Positions 1 through 8,093 are shown, counted from the first letter of the stretch. The stretch is DNA of 14,422 bases from Patescibacteria group bacterium (GCA_018895765.1 JAHINX010000020.1:1-14422); one strand, 5' to 3'. Program-made: numbers and translations. Notes: generated by a model not told the origin, from the sequence alone.

Positions 1-1
1 A

Positions 2-3000
2 ATTTCAACTTCAACATTAGATGGAGTAGCAATTGGCGTCTCAACTCCAAACACAGGCGCATTTACATCCGTCACCGTAAATGGCAGTGCCGTCTGTCTT
101 GCAAATGGAACAAATTGCCAGGGTGGTTCCAACTGGTCATACGACACAAATTATGGAGCAAGTACTATTACTCCGTCATCAACAATCAGCGTTTGGCTTA
201 AGGATTCACTTTATGCTTCATCAACAGCAATCATTGCCGGAGACACAACGATTTATGGGCTTCTTACTCCGGCAGGAGGAATTGCAACTTCAACAATTGA
301 TAATATAATTATTGGCGGAACAACTCCTGCCGCTGCATACTTCACGGTATTTTCCGGAAGCTTCAATACCTCAACGTTGGATGGAGTAGTAATCGGCGGA
401 AGCACTCCGGCAACAGGAACGTTTACAACATTTACTGCTAACAGCACAGCTCAATTTAATGGAGCTGTAACAATTGGTGATAATGGTGATGCAGTTGCAA
501 TTAATTCTAATACTTGGGATATCACATCCGATGGTACTATCAGCGGAGTTCGCGATATTGATCCTATCTCTAATGATACCTATGACCTCGGCAGTTATGG
601 AACCGCTTGGCAGGATATTTACGCCAGCGGAACAATTGTTGTTGGAGACGATAATACCGGATTACTAAATAGAACTTTATTAGAATTATGGGGACCAACA
701 ACATGGACAGAGGGTGGTGACCCAGCATTTATTGCTTCGACAACTTTACAAAAATGGCTTGGTTACGATAGTAGCAGTAACACATTTGAAATTGGAACCG
801 TAGATAGTGATGGAACAATTTATTTTACCGGTTTAAGCGATTTTCGCGCGCTCGGAACTACGCGTTTATATGGAAGCCTTATAGAACTTGGCAATGCCAT
901 GACAGACCAGATAAATGTAACGGGTCGTTTTGCTAATTCGCTTATACCGATAAACAACGATGCTGTTGATCTTGGCATATATGAAAACGCATGGAAAGAT
1001 ATTTATGCCAGCGGAACGATTTATGCTGGCACGGATGTTGTTGTCGCCGGCCAATCTGTCTGTTTGGCTGATGGAACAAATTGTTCCGCAACATCTACAG
1101 CGGCCGGATGGGTGGATGGAACCAATGAAATTTATCTTGGAGTGTCAGCCGACAATGTAACGGTTGGCGGTTCAGGAAGCTTAGGTAAGCTTACGGTTTT
1201 GGGTGATGCCGACGAAATTCAGTTTGTCATCAAAGCAAACGGAACACAAAATAAAAACTTGACTCAATGGCAAAACAGCTCAAATACAATTCTCGGCTAT
1301 ATGTCATCTGCTGGAAACTTTGGTGCGTCTGGAACCCTTCGTGTTGATGGTGCATCCACTTTTGCCGGCACGGCAACATTTACTGGCGCGCTTGTCTTGG
1401 GCGACGGAGATGACATTGCAATCAATTCTAATGATTGGGATATATCATCTGATGGAGTTATTACCGGAGCCAGCATGTCTTCAACTCAATTAACAGACGG
1501 AGGAACAATTGATTTTGATTGGGTTGATGGTGAGGTTGCCGATGCATTGACAGTATCCGGTGGAACAATTGGCTCTAACAATATCTCCGGAACATTGACG
1601 ACAACCGGTGCTCTGACAATTGGCGACAATGGAGACACTATCACAATTGATTCAAGTGTTTGGGATGTATCAGCCGCAGGAGTAGCAACATTTCATGGAT
1701 TATCAACCTCAACTTTAGACGGAGTAGTAATTGGCGGAAGCACAGCCGCAGCAGGAACGTTTACAACTCTTACTACTACAGGTGGTGCTCTTCTTGGTGA
1801 CACGGTAGACGATGTTATAGGTTTTGGCGGTTTAATAGGCACAAATTTTTGGCCGAACGCCAACAATACTCTTGATATTGGTCGGTTTGGAACCGCTTGG
1901 CAGGATATTTACGCTAGTGGGACGATATATGGAACGGACTTAAATTTAGGGGGCTCAGCAGTAGTCGGAGGAATAGATATGAATTATTTAAATAATGATG
2001 CCATTGTAAAAATAGTTGGTCCGGCGACTTATACAGAAGGCGGGGAACCAGTATTAATAAGTAGTTCAACTTTACAAAAATGGGTAACCAATGATAGTGC
2101 TAGTACAACATATGATATCGCAACAATAGATAGTAATGGCACTATTTATATTGGCGAGGATGCAACCTTGGAAAATTTGGGAACAACGTATTTATGGGGT
2201 TCCAATATATACTTGGGCGATGCAATAACAGACTCAATATATATTTCAGGTAGTATTCAGGGGAATCTAATATCGGGCACTAATAATACAGCTGATATTG
2301 GCGTTTATGAAAACGCATGGAAAGATATTTATGCCAGTGGAACAATTTATGCGACTCAGTTAGGCTCATCTGATGTGCCATTAATCGATATTTTTGGAAA
2401 GTTTATATATGCCGGGAATAGCACAAACAAGCTAACATTCCGCGCAGATGGCGGAGGAGAAGATATCTCATCTACCCGCTCATTGTATATAAATTATGAT
2501 AATAATCAAGATGTTTTTATAGGAGCAGGTGGAGAGAGTAGTTTATATGTATCAGAGGGTGTGATTTTAACAAATGGATTTATATGTGTTGATAATGATG
2601 ACAATTGTTCTTTTATTAACAATGGTTATGGACGCGCTGACGGATGGGTTACTGTAGCGGATGACTTAGCAGAAGATTATTTAGTTAACGATTTCACAAT
2701 TGAAGCTGGTGACGTTGTATCGTTTGACCGATCAAATGATACGCATGTGATTAGGACAACGTCTACTTATAACAGCGATATAATTGGAGTTATTTCAACT
2801 AAACCGGGATTACATATTGGTTATGCTGATGACGAAATGTCGAAAGAAGATAGACGCCCGGTTGCTCTTGCCGGTCGCGTTCCGTTAAAAGTATCAAATG
2901 AAAATGGTGCGGTTCAGATTGGCGATTATCTCACCAGCGCGTCTTTGCCGGGCTATGCAATGAAAATGACAGAGCCGGGGATCACAGTTGGCCGGGCACT

Positions 3001-4051
3001 TTCTGCTTTTGATGGTAATAGTGCAACAAGCACTTTAAGTCTTTTTGTAAACGTTGGTTGGTATAATGGCGACGGAACAGCCATTTCATTCGGAGAAAAT
3101 TCAACACAACTTAGCGTTTCAACTGACGAAAGCAATATCGGCCCGATTACAACCGCGGATAATGATTTAGATCTGGCAGGACATAGTATATTAAATATTG
3201 CTTCTTTAAGCGGTATGGAGGATTTATGGCAGATTGATGAAGCCGGAAACTTTATTACAAAAGGAGAAATTATAAAAACAATAGCAACGTCAGTCGGGGA
3301 AAAAGATTTTTATCCTATTTATAATGAAGACCCAACAATAATGCTAAACGGTTCTGGTGAATTATTAAATGGCGAGGCGCGTATTATGTTTGACCCGGCG
3401 CTTTCAGAAATTATGGACCCGAATGAATTACTTTCCGTTACTATTTCAATGACATCCGAAGGCGCGCAGGGAATTTATGTTGCCGAAAAATCAATTGCCG
3501 ATATATTGGTAAAAGAAATAAACGGTGGAATGGGAAGCTCGAAATTTGATTATATAATAATAGCAAAGAGAAAGATGAATAATGTTGCCGCCAGTTCGCA
3601 GGAAACAAACGAAGATGCTACAATCCCGGAAACGAGCACCAGTACTCCGGATGCCGGCGGATTTGAGAATTCTCTTCTAGCGGATAACACAACTTCAACA
3701 CAAGAAACAGCGACCAGCACGCCGGAATCTTCTGTCATTGCGAGCGACAATGCGACCGTGTCCCCCGAAGCTTTAGCGAAGGAGGAAGCAATCTCGTCAA
3801 CAAGCTCCACTGATGAAAATGCGTTAGTGGAAGGCACTGATATTAATCAGCAAATTGCAGATCTGGAGCAATCTATATCAGAATTGCAAAGATTGATAGA
3901 TGAGGCATCTGCCATTACAGCTGATAGCGAAGAAGCACCATCTTCGCTATCCACTAACCCGGCTTTATCTGATAGTATAGTAATAGAGGAAAGCGCGAGC
4001 TCTACACCCGTAGCAAATGAAGTGGCAACAAGCACAATAGCGGGAATATAA
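2..4051 (+). CDS. Giant repeat-modular surface/fibre-like protein, 5'-truncated by the window
   Basis: The frame is open from base 2 to the stop at 4051 (1349 residues seen), so the true start lies upstream. The TTG at 377 is internal, because the same repeat motifs continue before it. Repeated modules are visible: STLDGVxIGG-type (near bases 11, 293, 371, 1709), IGDNGD..W(D)-type (near 470, 1400, 1618) and DLGxY..AW(Q/K)DIYASGTI (near 583, 967, 1872, 2295). A larger block starting at GPxTxTEGG (about 690-1030) recurs at about 2020-2350. Cys pairs recur in CLANGTNC, CLADGTNC and CVDNDDNC. After base 2650 comes a globular region (DLAEDY..GDVVSFDRS, GVISTKPG, PVALAGRVPLKV, GDYLTSASLPGYAMK) of a type found at the C-terminus of fibre-like CPR proteins. 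A second conserved block (GEARIMFDP..YVAEKS, bases 3385-3575) follows. The end is a Ser/Thr-rich linker and a short coiled coil (QQIADLEQSISELQRLIDEA, near 3848-3907). It is probably exported and extracellular. The exact function is unknown; adhesion or fibre is inferred. Confidence 0.85.
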   Translation: MSTSTLDGVAIGVSTPNTGAFTSVTVNGSAVCLANGTNCQGGSNWSYDTNYGASTITPSSTISVWLKDSLYASSTAIIAGDTTIYGLLTPAGGIATSTIDNIIIGGTTPAAAYFTVFSGSFNTSTLDGVVIGGSTPATGTFTTFTANSTAQFNGAVTIGDNGDAVAINSNTWDITSDGTISGVRDIDPISNDTYDLGSYGTAWQDIYASGTIVVGDDNTGLLNRTLLELWGPTTWTEGGDPAFIASTTLQKWLGYDSSSNTFEIGTVDSDGTIYFTGLSDFRALGTTRLYGSLIELGNAMTDQINVTGRFANSLIPINNDAVDLGIYENAWKDIYASGTIYAGTDVVVAGQSVCLADGTNCSATSTAAGWVDGTNEIYLGVSADNVTVGGSGSLGKLTVLGDADEIQFVIKANGTQNKNLTQWQNSSNTILGYMSSAGNFGASGTLRVDGASTFAGTATFTGALVLGDGDDIAINSNDWDISSDGVITGASMSSTQLTDGGTIDFDWVDGEVADALTVSGGTIGSNNISGTLTTTGALTIGDNGDTITIDSSVWDVSAAGVATFHGLSTSTLDGVVIGGSTAAAGTFTTLTTTGGALLGDTVDDVIGFGGLIGTNFWPNANNTLDIGRFGTAWQDIYASGTIYGTDLNLGGSAVVGGIDMNYLNNDAIVKIVGPATYTEGGEPVLISSSTLQKWVTNDSASTTYDIATIDSNGTIYIGEDATLENLGTTYLWGSNIYLGDAITDSIYISGSIQGNLISGTNNTADIGVYENAWKDIYASGTIYATQLGSSDVPLIDIFGKFIYAGNSTNKLTFRADGGGEDISSTRSLYINYDNNQDVFIGAGGESSLYVSEGVILTNGFICVDNDDNCSFINNGYGRADGWVTVADDLAEDYLVNDFTIEAGDVVSFDRSNDTHVIRTTSTYNSDIIGVISTKPGLHIGYADDEMSKEDRRPVALAGRVPLKVSNENGAVQIGDYLTSASLPGYAMKMTEPGITVGRALSAFDGNSATSTLSLFVNVGWYNGDGTAISFGENSTQLSVSTDESNIGPITTADNDLDLAGHSILNIASLSGMEDLWQIDEAGNFITKGEIIKTIATSVGEKDFYPIYNEDPTIMLNGSGELLNGEARIMFDPALSEIMDPNELLSVTISMTSEGAQGIYVAEKSIADILVKEINGGMGSSKFDYIIIAKRKMNNVAASSQETNEDATIPETSTSTPDAGGFENSLLADNTTSTQETATSTPESSVIASDNATVSPEALAKEEAISSTSSTDENALVEGTDINQQIADLEQSISELQRLIDEASAITADSEEAPSSLSTNPALSDSIVIEESASSTPVANEVATSTIAGI
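3733..3795 (+). repeat. Dispersed repeat translated in frame inside the surface protein tail
   Basis: TGTCATTGCGAGCGA at 3733-3747 and GGAGGAAGCAATCTC at 3781-3795 are the two ends of a widespread bacterial dispersed repeat (a TCATTGCGAG...GAAGCAATCTC type that I know from intergenic DNA). Between them lies GAAGCTTTAGCGAAG, whose CTTTAGCGAAG core recurs on the minus strand in the intergenic repeat block after this gene. The repeat encodes roughly SVIASDNATVSPEALAKEEAISS without breaking the frame. It sits in the low-complexity linker, where an insertion would be tolerated. Family identity is from memory, not from a search. Confidence 0.6.
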
Positions 4052-4347
4052 TAATAAGTAGTATGTAGCATGTAGTAAGAAGTAAGATTTTCCCTCCCCA
4101 TCTTTTTCCTCCCTCTTGGTACTCCAAGGGGGAGGCGAGGAGGGGGATTATCTTTTCAAATAAGACCCCCCACCTTATTCTTCGTTAGGTTCTTCGCTAG
4201 GTTCTTCGCTAGGTTCTTCGCTAAAGCTACGAACCTCACAGAAAGCTACGAATAACACGGTAACCTCCCCCCGAGTATCACTCTTCACTCTGATTACAGA
4301 GTCGCGAACGGCACAGCAGAGGGAGGAAGGGGATTTAATAATTTTTT
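4052..4347. repeat. Intergenic mosaic of nested GC-rich palindromic repeats
   Basis: No gene is visible here. The block starts with a TAGTATGTAGCATGTAG-like stretch. A hairpin follows at 4108-4135 (CCTCCCTCTTGG / CCAAGGGGGAGG, one G-T pair), and it continues into a 23-base string at 4127-4149 that recurs exactly at 8781-8803. From about 4163 it reads CCCCCCACCT, then (after an insert) TAACCTCCCCCCGAGTA, then (after a second insert) GGGAGGAAGGGGA. The same pieces lie contiguously at 8516-8557, so the copy here appears split by two inserts. The first insert holds three tandem GGTTCTTCGCTA units and an inverted partner. The second contains the hairpin ACTCTG-ATTA-CAGAGT (4287-4302). The hairpin at 4108-4135 might also help stop transcription, but no clear T-run follows it. 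Confidence 0.7.
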
Positions 4348-6489
4348 ATGCGGAAAAAAATAATAATTATCACCGTAGGATTACTCCTCCTTATTGCAGG
4401 TGGTTTTGTGTTTGGCGGATTTTTGCCGGAAAAAGATATATCAGAAGCTTCGGCCAATGCAAATTTAAGAAATGGTTTAGTTGCATATTATAAATTTGAT
4501 GAAACGAGTTGGAATGGAACGGCCGGGGAGGTGATTGACAGTTCTGCATATCAGCATCAGGGCACTGCATACGGAGGCGCCTCTACAACACCATCCGCCG
4601 TTTATGGCAGGGCAGGAACCTTTGATGGCTCTAATGATGAACTTGTTGTTTCCGGCAATGCAGATACAAGATTGGTAAACGACATGACTTATGCCGTATG
4701 GATTTATTATGTAGGTGGATATGTTGCATTCGAGCAGGGCGCAGAAGGAGAAAGCACGGCCACCAATGTTTTGTATTGGCTTAATTGTTTTGGCGGAAAT
4801 ATACAATTTTTTTGGGAGACAGGAAGCGCCGGCACAAATTATTCTGTGACTTCACCTCAGACCATACCTACGAAACAATGGATTCACATTACTGTTACCA
4901 GACAACAGAATGGCGCCACAGATGATATTTCTTTTTATTATAATGGAGAGCTTGTCAAAACATTTACCGGACAAGTAAGGCACGGACCTACTGATGGAAG
5001 CTCTACTTATTTACGTATTGGCGATAAAACATCGGCAGGTGGATATGCAAATTATAGTGGACGCTTAGATGATTTACGTATTTATAATCGCGTCCTCTCC
5101 GCAAGCGAGATAGCGACATTGGCCGGTACATACAAATTAGAATCCCCAACAAAAACCGGTCTGGTTGGTTATTGGAATATGGATGCGAACGATATAAATG
5201 GAACGACGGTTTATGACAAGAGTGGGAATAATTATAATGGGACAGGAGTAAATATAACATCAGCGGACTTGACAGAGGGGAAAATAAAACAGGCATTAGA
5301 TTTTGATGGGAGTAGTGAATATATTACTGCTAATACAATCAATCCGTCTGACCCACATCATATTACGATGTCTGCTTGGATAAAAAAGACAGCGTTTACT
5401 GCCGAGGGCGGATATTATAATGATAATATTATGATTAAGGGCAACGATTCTTTATCGAATTCTTATTTGATTGGTACGGATTCTAGCGATGGCTCAGTTG
5501 CTAACGCCAGAGCATGCGTAGATGTTTTTACGACTGGGCCTATAATGTATGCTTGTAGCGATGTAGGTGTTTTTGTCTCTGGAAAATGGCATCATATTGT
5601 CGGCGTAATAAATGGACAAAACTTATATATATATGTTGACGGAGTTTTAAAAGGTCAAGACACATTTACGGGAACATTGAGTGCTTCAGACAATACTTTT
5701 TGGATAGGCAGACAAAACAGGGTAACTTATTCTTATGATTTTGCCGGCCAAATAGACGATGCCCGTATTTATAATTATTCTTTTACAGCTCAAGAAGTTA
5801 CTGACCTTTATAATTCTGCAAAAACAAATTATACTGCCTCCGCGCCAAAAACCGGTCTTGTTGGATATTGGAATATGGATGCAGGGGATATTTATGGAAC
5901 AACGGTTTACGATAAAAGCGGAAATAATAATCATGGGACAGGAGTAAATATAACATCTGCGGATATTGCAGAAGGAAAAGTGAAGCAAGCTTTTGATTTT
6001 AATGGAAGTAATGAACAAATTTATTTAGGGGATAACATTTTTAGCAATTCTCAATTTTCTTCCGGCTCTATTTCAGTATGGGCACAACCGTTAACAACCG
6101 GCACGGAAGAATATGTTATTAATTTTGAAGGAGTTATATTTATTGGAGAATATAGCACGCAATTAGGAAGGTGGTCGTTTCAGCTATGGGATGGAGGCTC
6201 TTCAATAATAGACGCGGGCGCAAAAGAAGCGGGAAGGTGGATACATCTAGCAATGACTTGGGACGGAACAAATCAGACGATTTATCTTAACGGCGCTCAA
6301 AGCACATCTACAATTCAGGGTTCGCCTAATTTTGACGGACTTAGCAGAGCTAATAGAATTGGAGCGCAATGGAACAGCACGTTTTTTTTTAATGGCAAAA
6401 TTGATGACGTCCGCATGTATAATCGCGCGCTATCTGCAGAAGAAGTAACACAATTATATGAATCAACAAGTAGAACGCATATCCGTTGA
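4348..6489 (+). CDS. Signal-anchored protein with three tandem LamG/concanavalin-like domains
   Basis: This is a 713-residue protein. Residues 4-24 form a hydrophobic export signal or membrane anchor after a basic MRKK. Three LamG-like (Laminin_G_3, jelly-roll) domains follow. Domain 1 starts at about residue 42 (NGLVAYYKFDE), domain 2 at about 270 (KTGLVGYWNMDAND) and domain 3 at about 501 (KTGLVGYWNMDAGD). Each ends in DD(L/A/V)R(I/M)YN....S/TAxE(I/V)..L, the usual last strand. Domains 2 and 3 begin with nearly identical stretches (KTGLVGYWNMDA, YDKSGNN, GTGVNITSAD), which points to a recent duplication. LamG domains bind glycans or proteins, so an extracellular binding or adhesion role is likely. 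No catalytic domain or C-terminal anchor is seen. The only GGAGG-like stretch before the ATG (4321-4332) belongs to the upstream repeat and lies rather far from the start. Confidence 0.88.
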   Translation: MRKKIIIITVGLLLLIAGGFVFGGFLPEKDISEASANANLRNGLVAYYKFDETSWNGTAGEVIDSSAYQHQGTAYGGASTTPSAVYGRAGTFDGSNDELVVSGNADTRLVNDMTYAVWIYYVGGYVAFEQGAEGESTATNVLYWLNCFGGNIQFFWETGSAGTNYSVTSPQTIPTKQWIHITVTRQQNGATDDISFYYNGELVKTFTGQVRHGPTDGSSTYLRIGDKTSAGGYANYSGRLDDLRIYNRVLSASEIATLAGTYKLESPTKTGLVGYWNMDANDINGTTVYDKSGNNYNGTGVNITSADLTEGKIKQALDFDGSSEYITANTINPSDPHHITMSAWIKKTAFTAEGGYYNDNIMIKGNDSLSNSYLIGTDSSDGSVANARACVDVFTTGPIMYACSDVGVFVSGKWHHIVGVINGQNLYIYVDGVLKGQDTFTGTLSASDNTFWIGRQNRVTYSYDFAGQIDDARIYNYSFTAQEVTDLYNSAKTNYTASAPKTGLVGYWNMDAGDIYGTTVYDKSGNNNHGTGVNITSADIAEGKVKQAFDFNGSNEQIYLGDNIFSNSQFSSGSISVWAQPLTTGTEEYVINFEGVIFIGEYSTQLGRWSFQLWDGGSSIIDAGAKEAGRWIHLAMTWDGTNQTIYLNGAQSTSTIQGSPNFDGLSRANRIGAQWNSTFFFNGKIDDVRMYNRALSAEEVTQLYESTSRTHIR
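5152..6000 (+). repeat. Direct duplication of the LamG domain 5' segment
   Basis: The DNA from about 5152 (AAAACCGGTCTGGTTGG) resembles the DNA from about 5848 (AAAACCGGTCTTGTTGG) over roughly 150 bases, about 696 bases apart. It encodes two copies of a KTGLVGYWNMDA...GTGVNITSAD segment. DNA-level similarity, not only protein similarity, indicates a fairly recent or gene-converted duplication. Confidence 0.75.
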
Positions 6490-6546
6490 AGTGGACATAG
6501 AGAATTTTACGAGTGGGCTTTGCCTATTAATATCACAAATATAGTT

Positions 6547-6579
6547 AAACAGCTCAACGATATTCTCGTTGAGCTGTTT
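6547..6579 (+). terminator. Perfect 14-bp hairpin after the LamG gene
   Basis: AAACAGCTCAACGA (6547-6560) and TCGTTGAGCTGTTT (6566-6579) are exact complements with a 5-nt TATTC loop. The hairpin lies 58 bases past the LamG stop codon. The tail TATATTAG is only moderately T-rich, so termination efficiency is uncertain, but position and stability fit a terminator. Confidence 0.7.
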
Positions 6580-6641
6580 ATATTAGTGAAATTAGTGGTG
6601 CCGTTGGGCGCATTTGTGAAATCCTCAGATGTATTCATCAC

Positions 6642-6670
6642 TTGACAAAACCTTTCAAATGTGCTATAGT
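6642..6670 (+). promoter_or_regulatory. Consensus sigma70-type promoter of the metzincin gene
   Basis: TTGACA (6642-6647), a 17-bp spacer and TATAGT (6665-6670) give an almost perfect housekeeping promoter. The transcript would start near 6677 with a leader of about 60 nt. The start codon at 6739 is preceded by AAGGAGAGG, a strong Shine-Dalgarno site that stands out against the weak sites elsewhere in the window. Confidence 0.8.
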
Positions 6671-6738
6671 TAATTATCAATAGAACATTAACAAACTTAG
6701 CCAAAATTGGCTAAAAATACACAAAAAAGGAGAGGAAA

Positions 6739-7800
6739 ATGAAAGGTTTTTATATAATTGCGTGTCTGTTGGTTTTTATGTGTGCTTGTGGTGGAGAAGA
6801 GCCGGTAGTGGACAATAAGCCAGAGCCGGTTTGCAGAATGGTTCGTAGCGTTCTTCCATCGCCAATCGTAATTCGGATGTATGTAGAACCGCCTAGTTAT
6901 CTTCCGAACGATTTTGTCATCAAGTCGCTCAACGCCTACTGGAGCGAGTTGGGTGTCCAAGTGGTTCAGACAGAATCGCCCATAGAAGCCCACTTTGCAG
7001 TTGCATATATCCAAAGCACCTGCAAGGAACCGATCAGGGATTTTATGTTGAGCTATGAAGGATCGGATAAAATCCAGTCCATCATCGTGGACTCCAACTG
7101 CATCGATCAGCTGGATGGCTACAAGACTAAGTTTCCGGCCGCGGTAAGCCATGTTTTAGCAAACCTCATCGGCATAGAGAGTTATCCTGTTTTTTGCAGT
7201 AATGGCATCATGGCTAGCTCAGTTCGCATGATGGCAGAGGAAGATATTCCTCAGCGCCTGTCACAAGGCGACAAAGACTCCTTTGCCCTACGGACAACCT
7301 TTATCAATAACGTTGAATGGGTAAGGGTCTGCGAAGAGCCCGTAACCGAAGAATGGGAAACGGGGATTTATTCGGCCTCAAGCGAGAAGAAGTATTCTTT
7401 TTCGCTGGACAGTGCTCTTGTAAGCGAGCCTGTTGAAGCAGAACTTAACAAGTATTTCAAGATTTTTGGCCGGCAATTTGAAGAAAAGCCGGAAGCCGAA
7501 GCTGACTTTCGTTTCAAGCTTTGGAATCTGGATGACGGTAAGTCCTGTTCTCCGACTGCGATGGCTCTGGTCGAAAAGGGCGAAATTCTTTTGAATCCGA
7601 ACTGTCTAAAGTCGGAAAGCCCATATTACGGTTCAACTGTAGTAGTGCATGAAACGGCCCACCTTTTTGGGATGAATCATATCCCGGCTTGGTGCGGGAA
7701 CGCCATCATGCAGCCGTTCGTCAATCCGGGCCCCTCCTTTACTCCAGCCGATGTCAAAGAGTGGCAAAACCGCGACATTGGTTCGGCCTTCCTGAAGTAG
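6739..7800 (+). CDS. Lipoprotein-like metzincin zinc metallopeptidase with internal duplication
   Basis: This is a 353-residue protein. The N-terminus (MKGFYIIACLLVFMCACGGEE) is a secretion signal ending in a loose lipobox, with Cys17 the likely lipid site. The C-terminal half carries HETAHLFGMNH (H304, E305, H308, G311, H314), which is HExxHxxGxxH, and a Met-turn candidate AIM (M324). Together these define a metzincin zinc site. The N-terminal half aligns to it at an offset of 166 residues: SHVLANLIGIES (137-148) matches the zinc motif but keeps only the first His and the Gly. P150/P316, C153/C319, N155/N321 and IM157-158/IM323-324 are shared. Cys32 and Cys198 also lie exactly 166 apart, and C95/C270 and C121/C289 correspond with small gaps. 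So one active and one decayed metzincin-like repeat are probable. Base composition is visibly more GC-rich than the neighbours, which together with its own promoter and terminator suggests acquisition by transfer. The substrate is unknown. Confidence 0.82.
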   Translation: MKGFYIIACLLVFMCACGGEEPVVDNKPEPVCRMVRSVLPSPIVIRMYVEPPSYLPNDFVIKSLNAYWSELGVQVVQTESPIEAHFAVAYIQSTCKEPIRDFMLSYEGSDKIQSIIVDSNCIDQLDGYKTKFPAAVSHVLANLIGIESYPVFCSNGIMASSVRMMAEEDIPQRLSQGDKDSFALRTTFINNVEWVRVCEEPVTEEWETGIYSASSEKKYSFSLDSALVSEPVEAELNKYFKIFGRQFEEKPEAEADFRFKLWNLDDGKSCSPTAMALVEKGEILLNPNCLKSESPYYGSTVVVHETAHLFGMNHIPAWCGNAIMQPFVNPGPSFTPADVKEWQNRDIGSAFLK

Positions 7801-7816
7801 TACCTTCCCACCCATT

Positions 7817-7847
7817 AAGGCGATTCTCTTGCAGAATCGCCTTTTTT
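7817..7847 (+). terminator. Rho-independent terminator of the metzincin gene
   Basis: AAGGCGATTCT (7817-7827) and AGAATCGCCTT (7833-7843) form an 11-bp perfect stem with a 5-nt loop, followed by Ts. It begins 16 bases after the stop codon and is the clearest terminator in the window. Confidence 0.92.
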
Positions 7848-7858
7848 CATACTATAAT
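7829..7858 (+). promoter_or_regulatory. Promoter overlapping the terminator, ahead of the structured RNA
   Basis: TTGCAG (7829-7834), an 18-bp spacer and a perfect TATAAT (7853-7858) predict a start near 7865. That is exactly the first base of the long stem described in the next entry. The -35 box lies inside the loop and descending arm of the preceding terminator. Confidence 0.65.
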
Positions 7859-7864
7859 GGAGTT

Positions 7865-8093
7865 ATGCCCCGTATAACTGCTTCCAGTGTGGCTTATCTC
7901 ATCAATGTAAGATAGTTGCATATAAGAAATAATTATAAAAGGGCAAAGTAAATTAAAGATAGGGCTGATAAGCCGCATGACGCTAAACGCGTTAGTAAAA
8001 GAATATAAACATTAAAATTTAAAAAAATATTGTATATCCAACGCTAACGATATTTTGATAGCGTTTAGCGCTGGAAGCAACTATACGGGGTAT
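7865..8093 (+). ncRNA. Candidate structured RNA / leader with a three-way junction, class unknown
   Basis: P1 pairs 7865-7887 with 8071-8093: 12 bp including one G-U, a symmetrical AC/AC 2x2 internal loop, then 9 bp (TGCTTCCAG / CTGGAAGCA). P2 pairs 7888-7898 with 7967-7977 (TGTGGCTTATC / GATAAGCCGCA, 11 bp with one G-U) and stacks directly on P1. P3 pairs 7981-7990 with 8061-8070 (CGCTAAACGC / GCGTTTAGCG, 10 bp) and abuts P1 on the other side. GTTAG (7991-7995) with CTAAC (8044-8048) may extend P3. P2 and P3 cap AT-rich regions. No long ORF fits here. Wobbles and a symmetrical internal loop favour selection at RNA level. It does not match my memory of tmRNA, RNase P, SRP, 6S RNA or common riboswitches. 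The 3' arm of P1 includes the AT of the downstream start codon, so it may be a regulatory leader. An alternative is a MITE-like DNA element with terminal inverted repeats. Confidence 0.6.

Noticed and set aside
377..4051. Start of the first gene at TTG 377
   Set aside because: The same frame is open back to base 2 and encodes the same repeat motifs (STLDGVAIG, CLANGTNC), so the TTG is internal and the gene is truncated by the window.
4163..4260. CRISPR-like array from tandem GGTTCTTCGCTA units
   Set aside because: The units are 12 bases and adjacent, without spacers, and no cas gene is present; this is a simple tandem repeat inside a dispersed element.
6697..7152. Minus-strand 151-residue reading frame over the metzincin gene
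   Set aside because: The opposite strand has a promoter, a strong ribosome site, a signal peptide and a catalytic motif; this frame is a shadow.
7865..8093. Integron attC site or a known RNA (tmRNA, RNase P, 6S, group I/II intron)
   Set aside because: The R'/R'' core boxes of attC are not matched and no integrase is present; signature motifs of the named RNAs (for example the RNase P GAGGAAAGUCC or intron domain V) are not seen.
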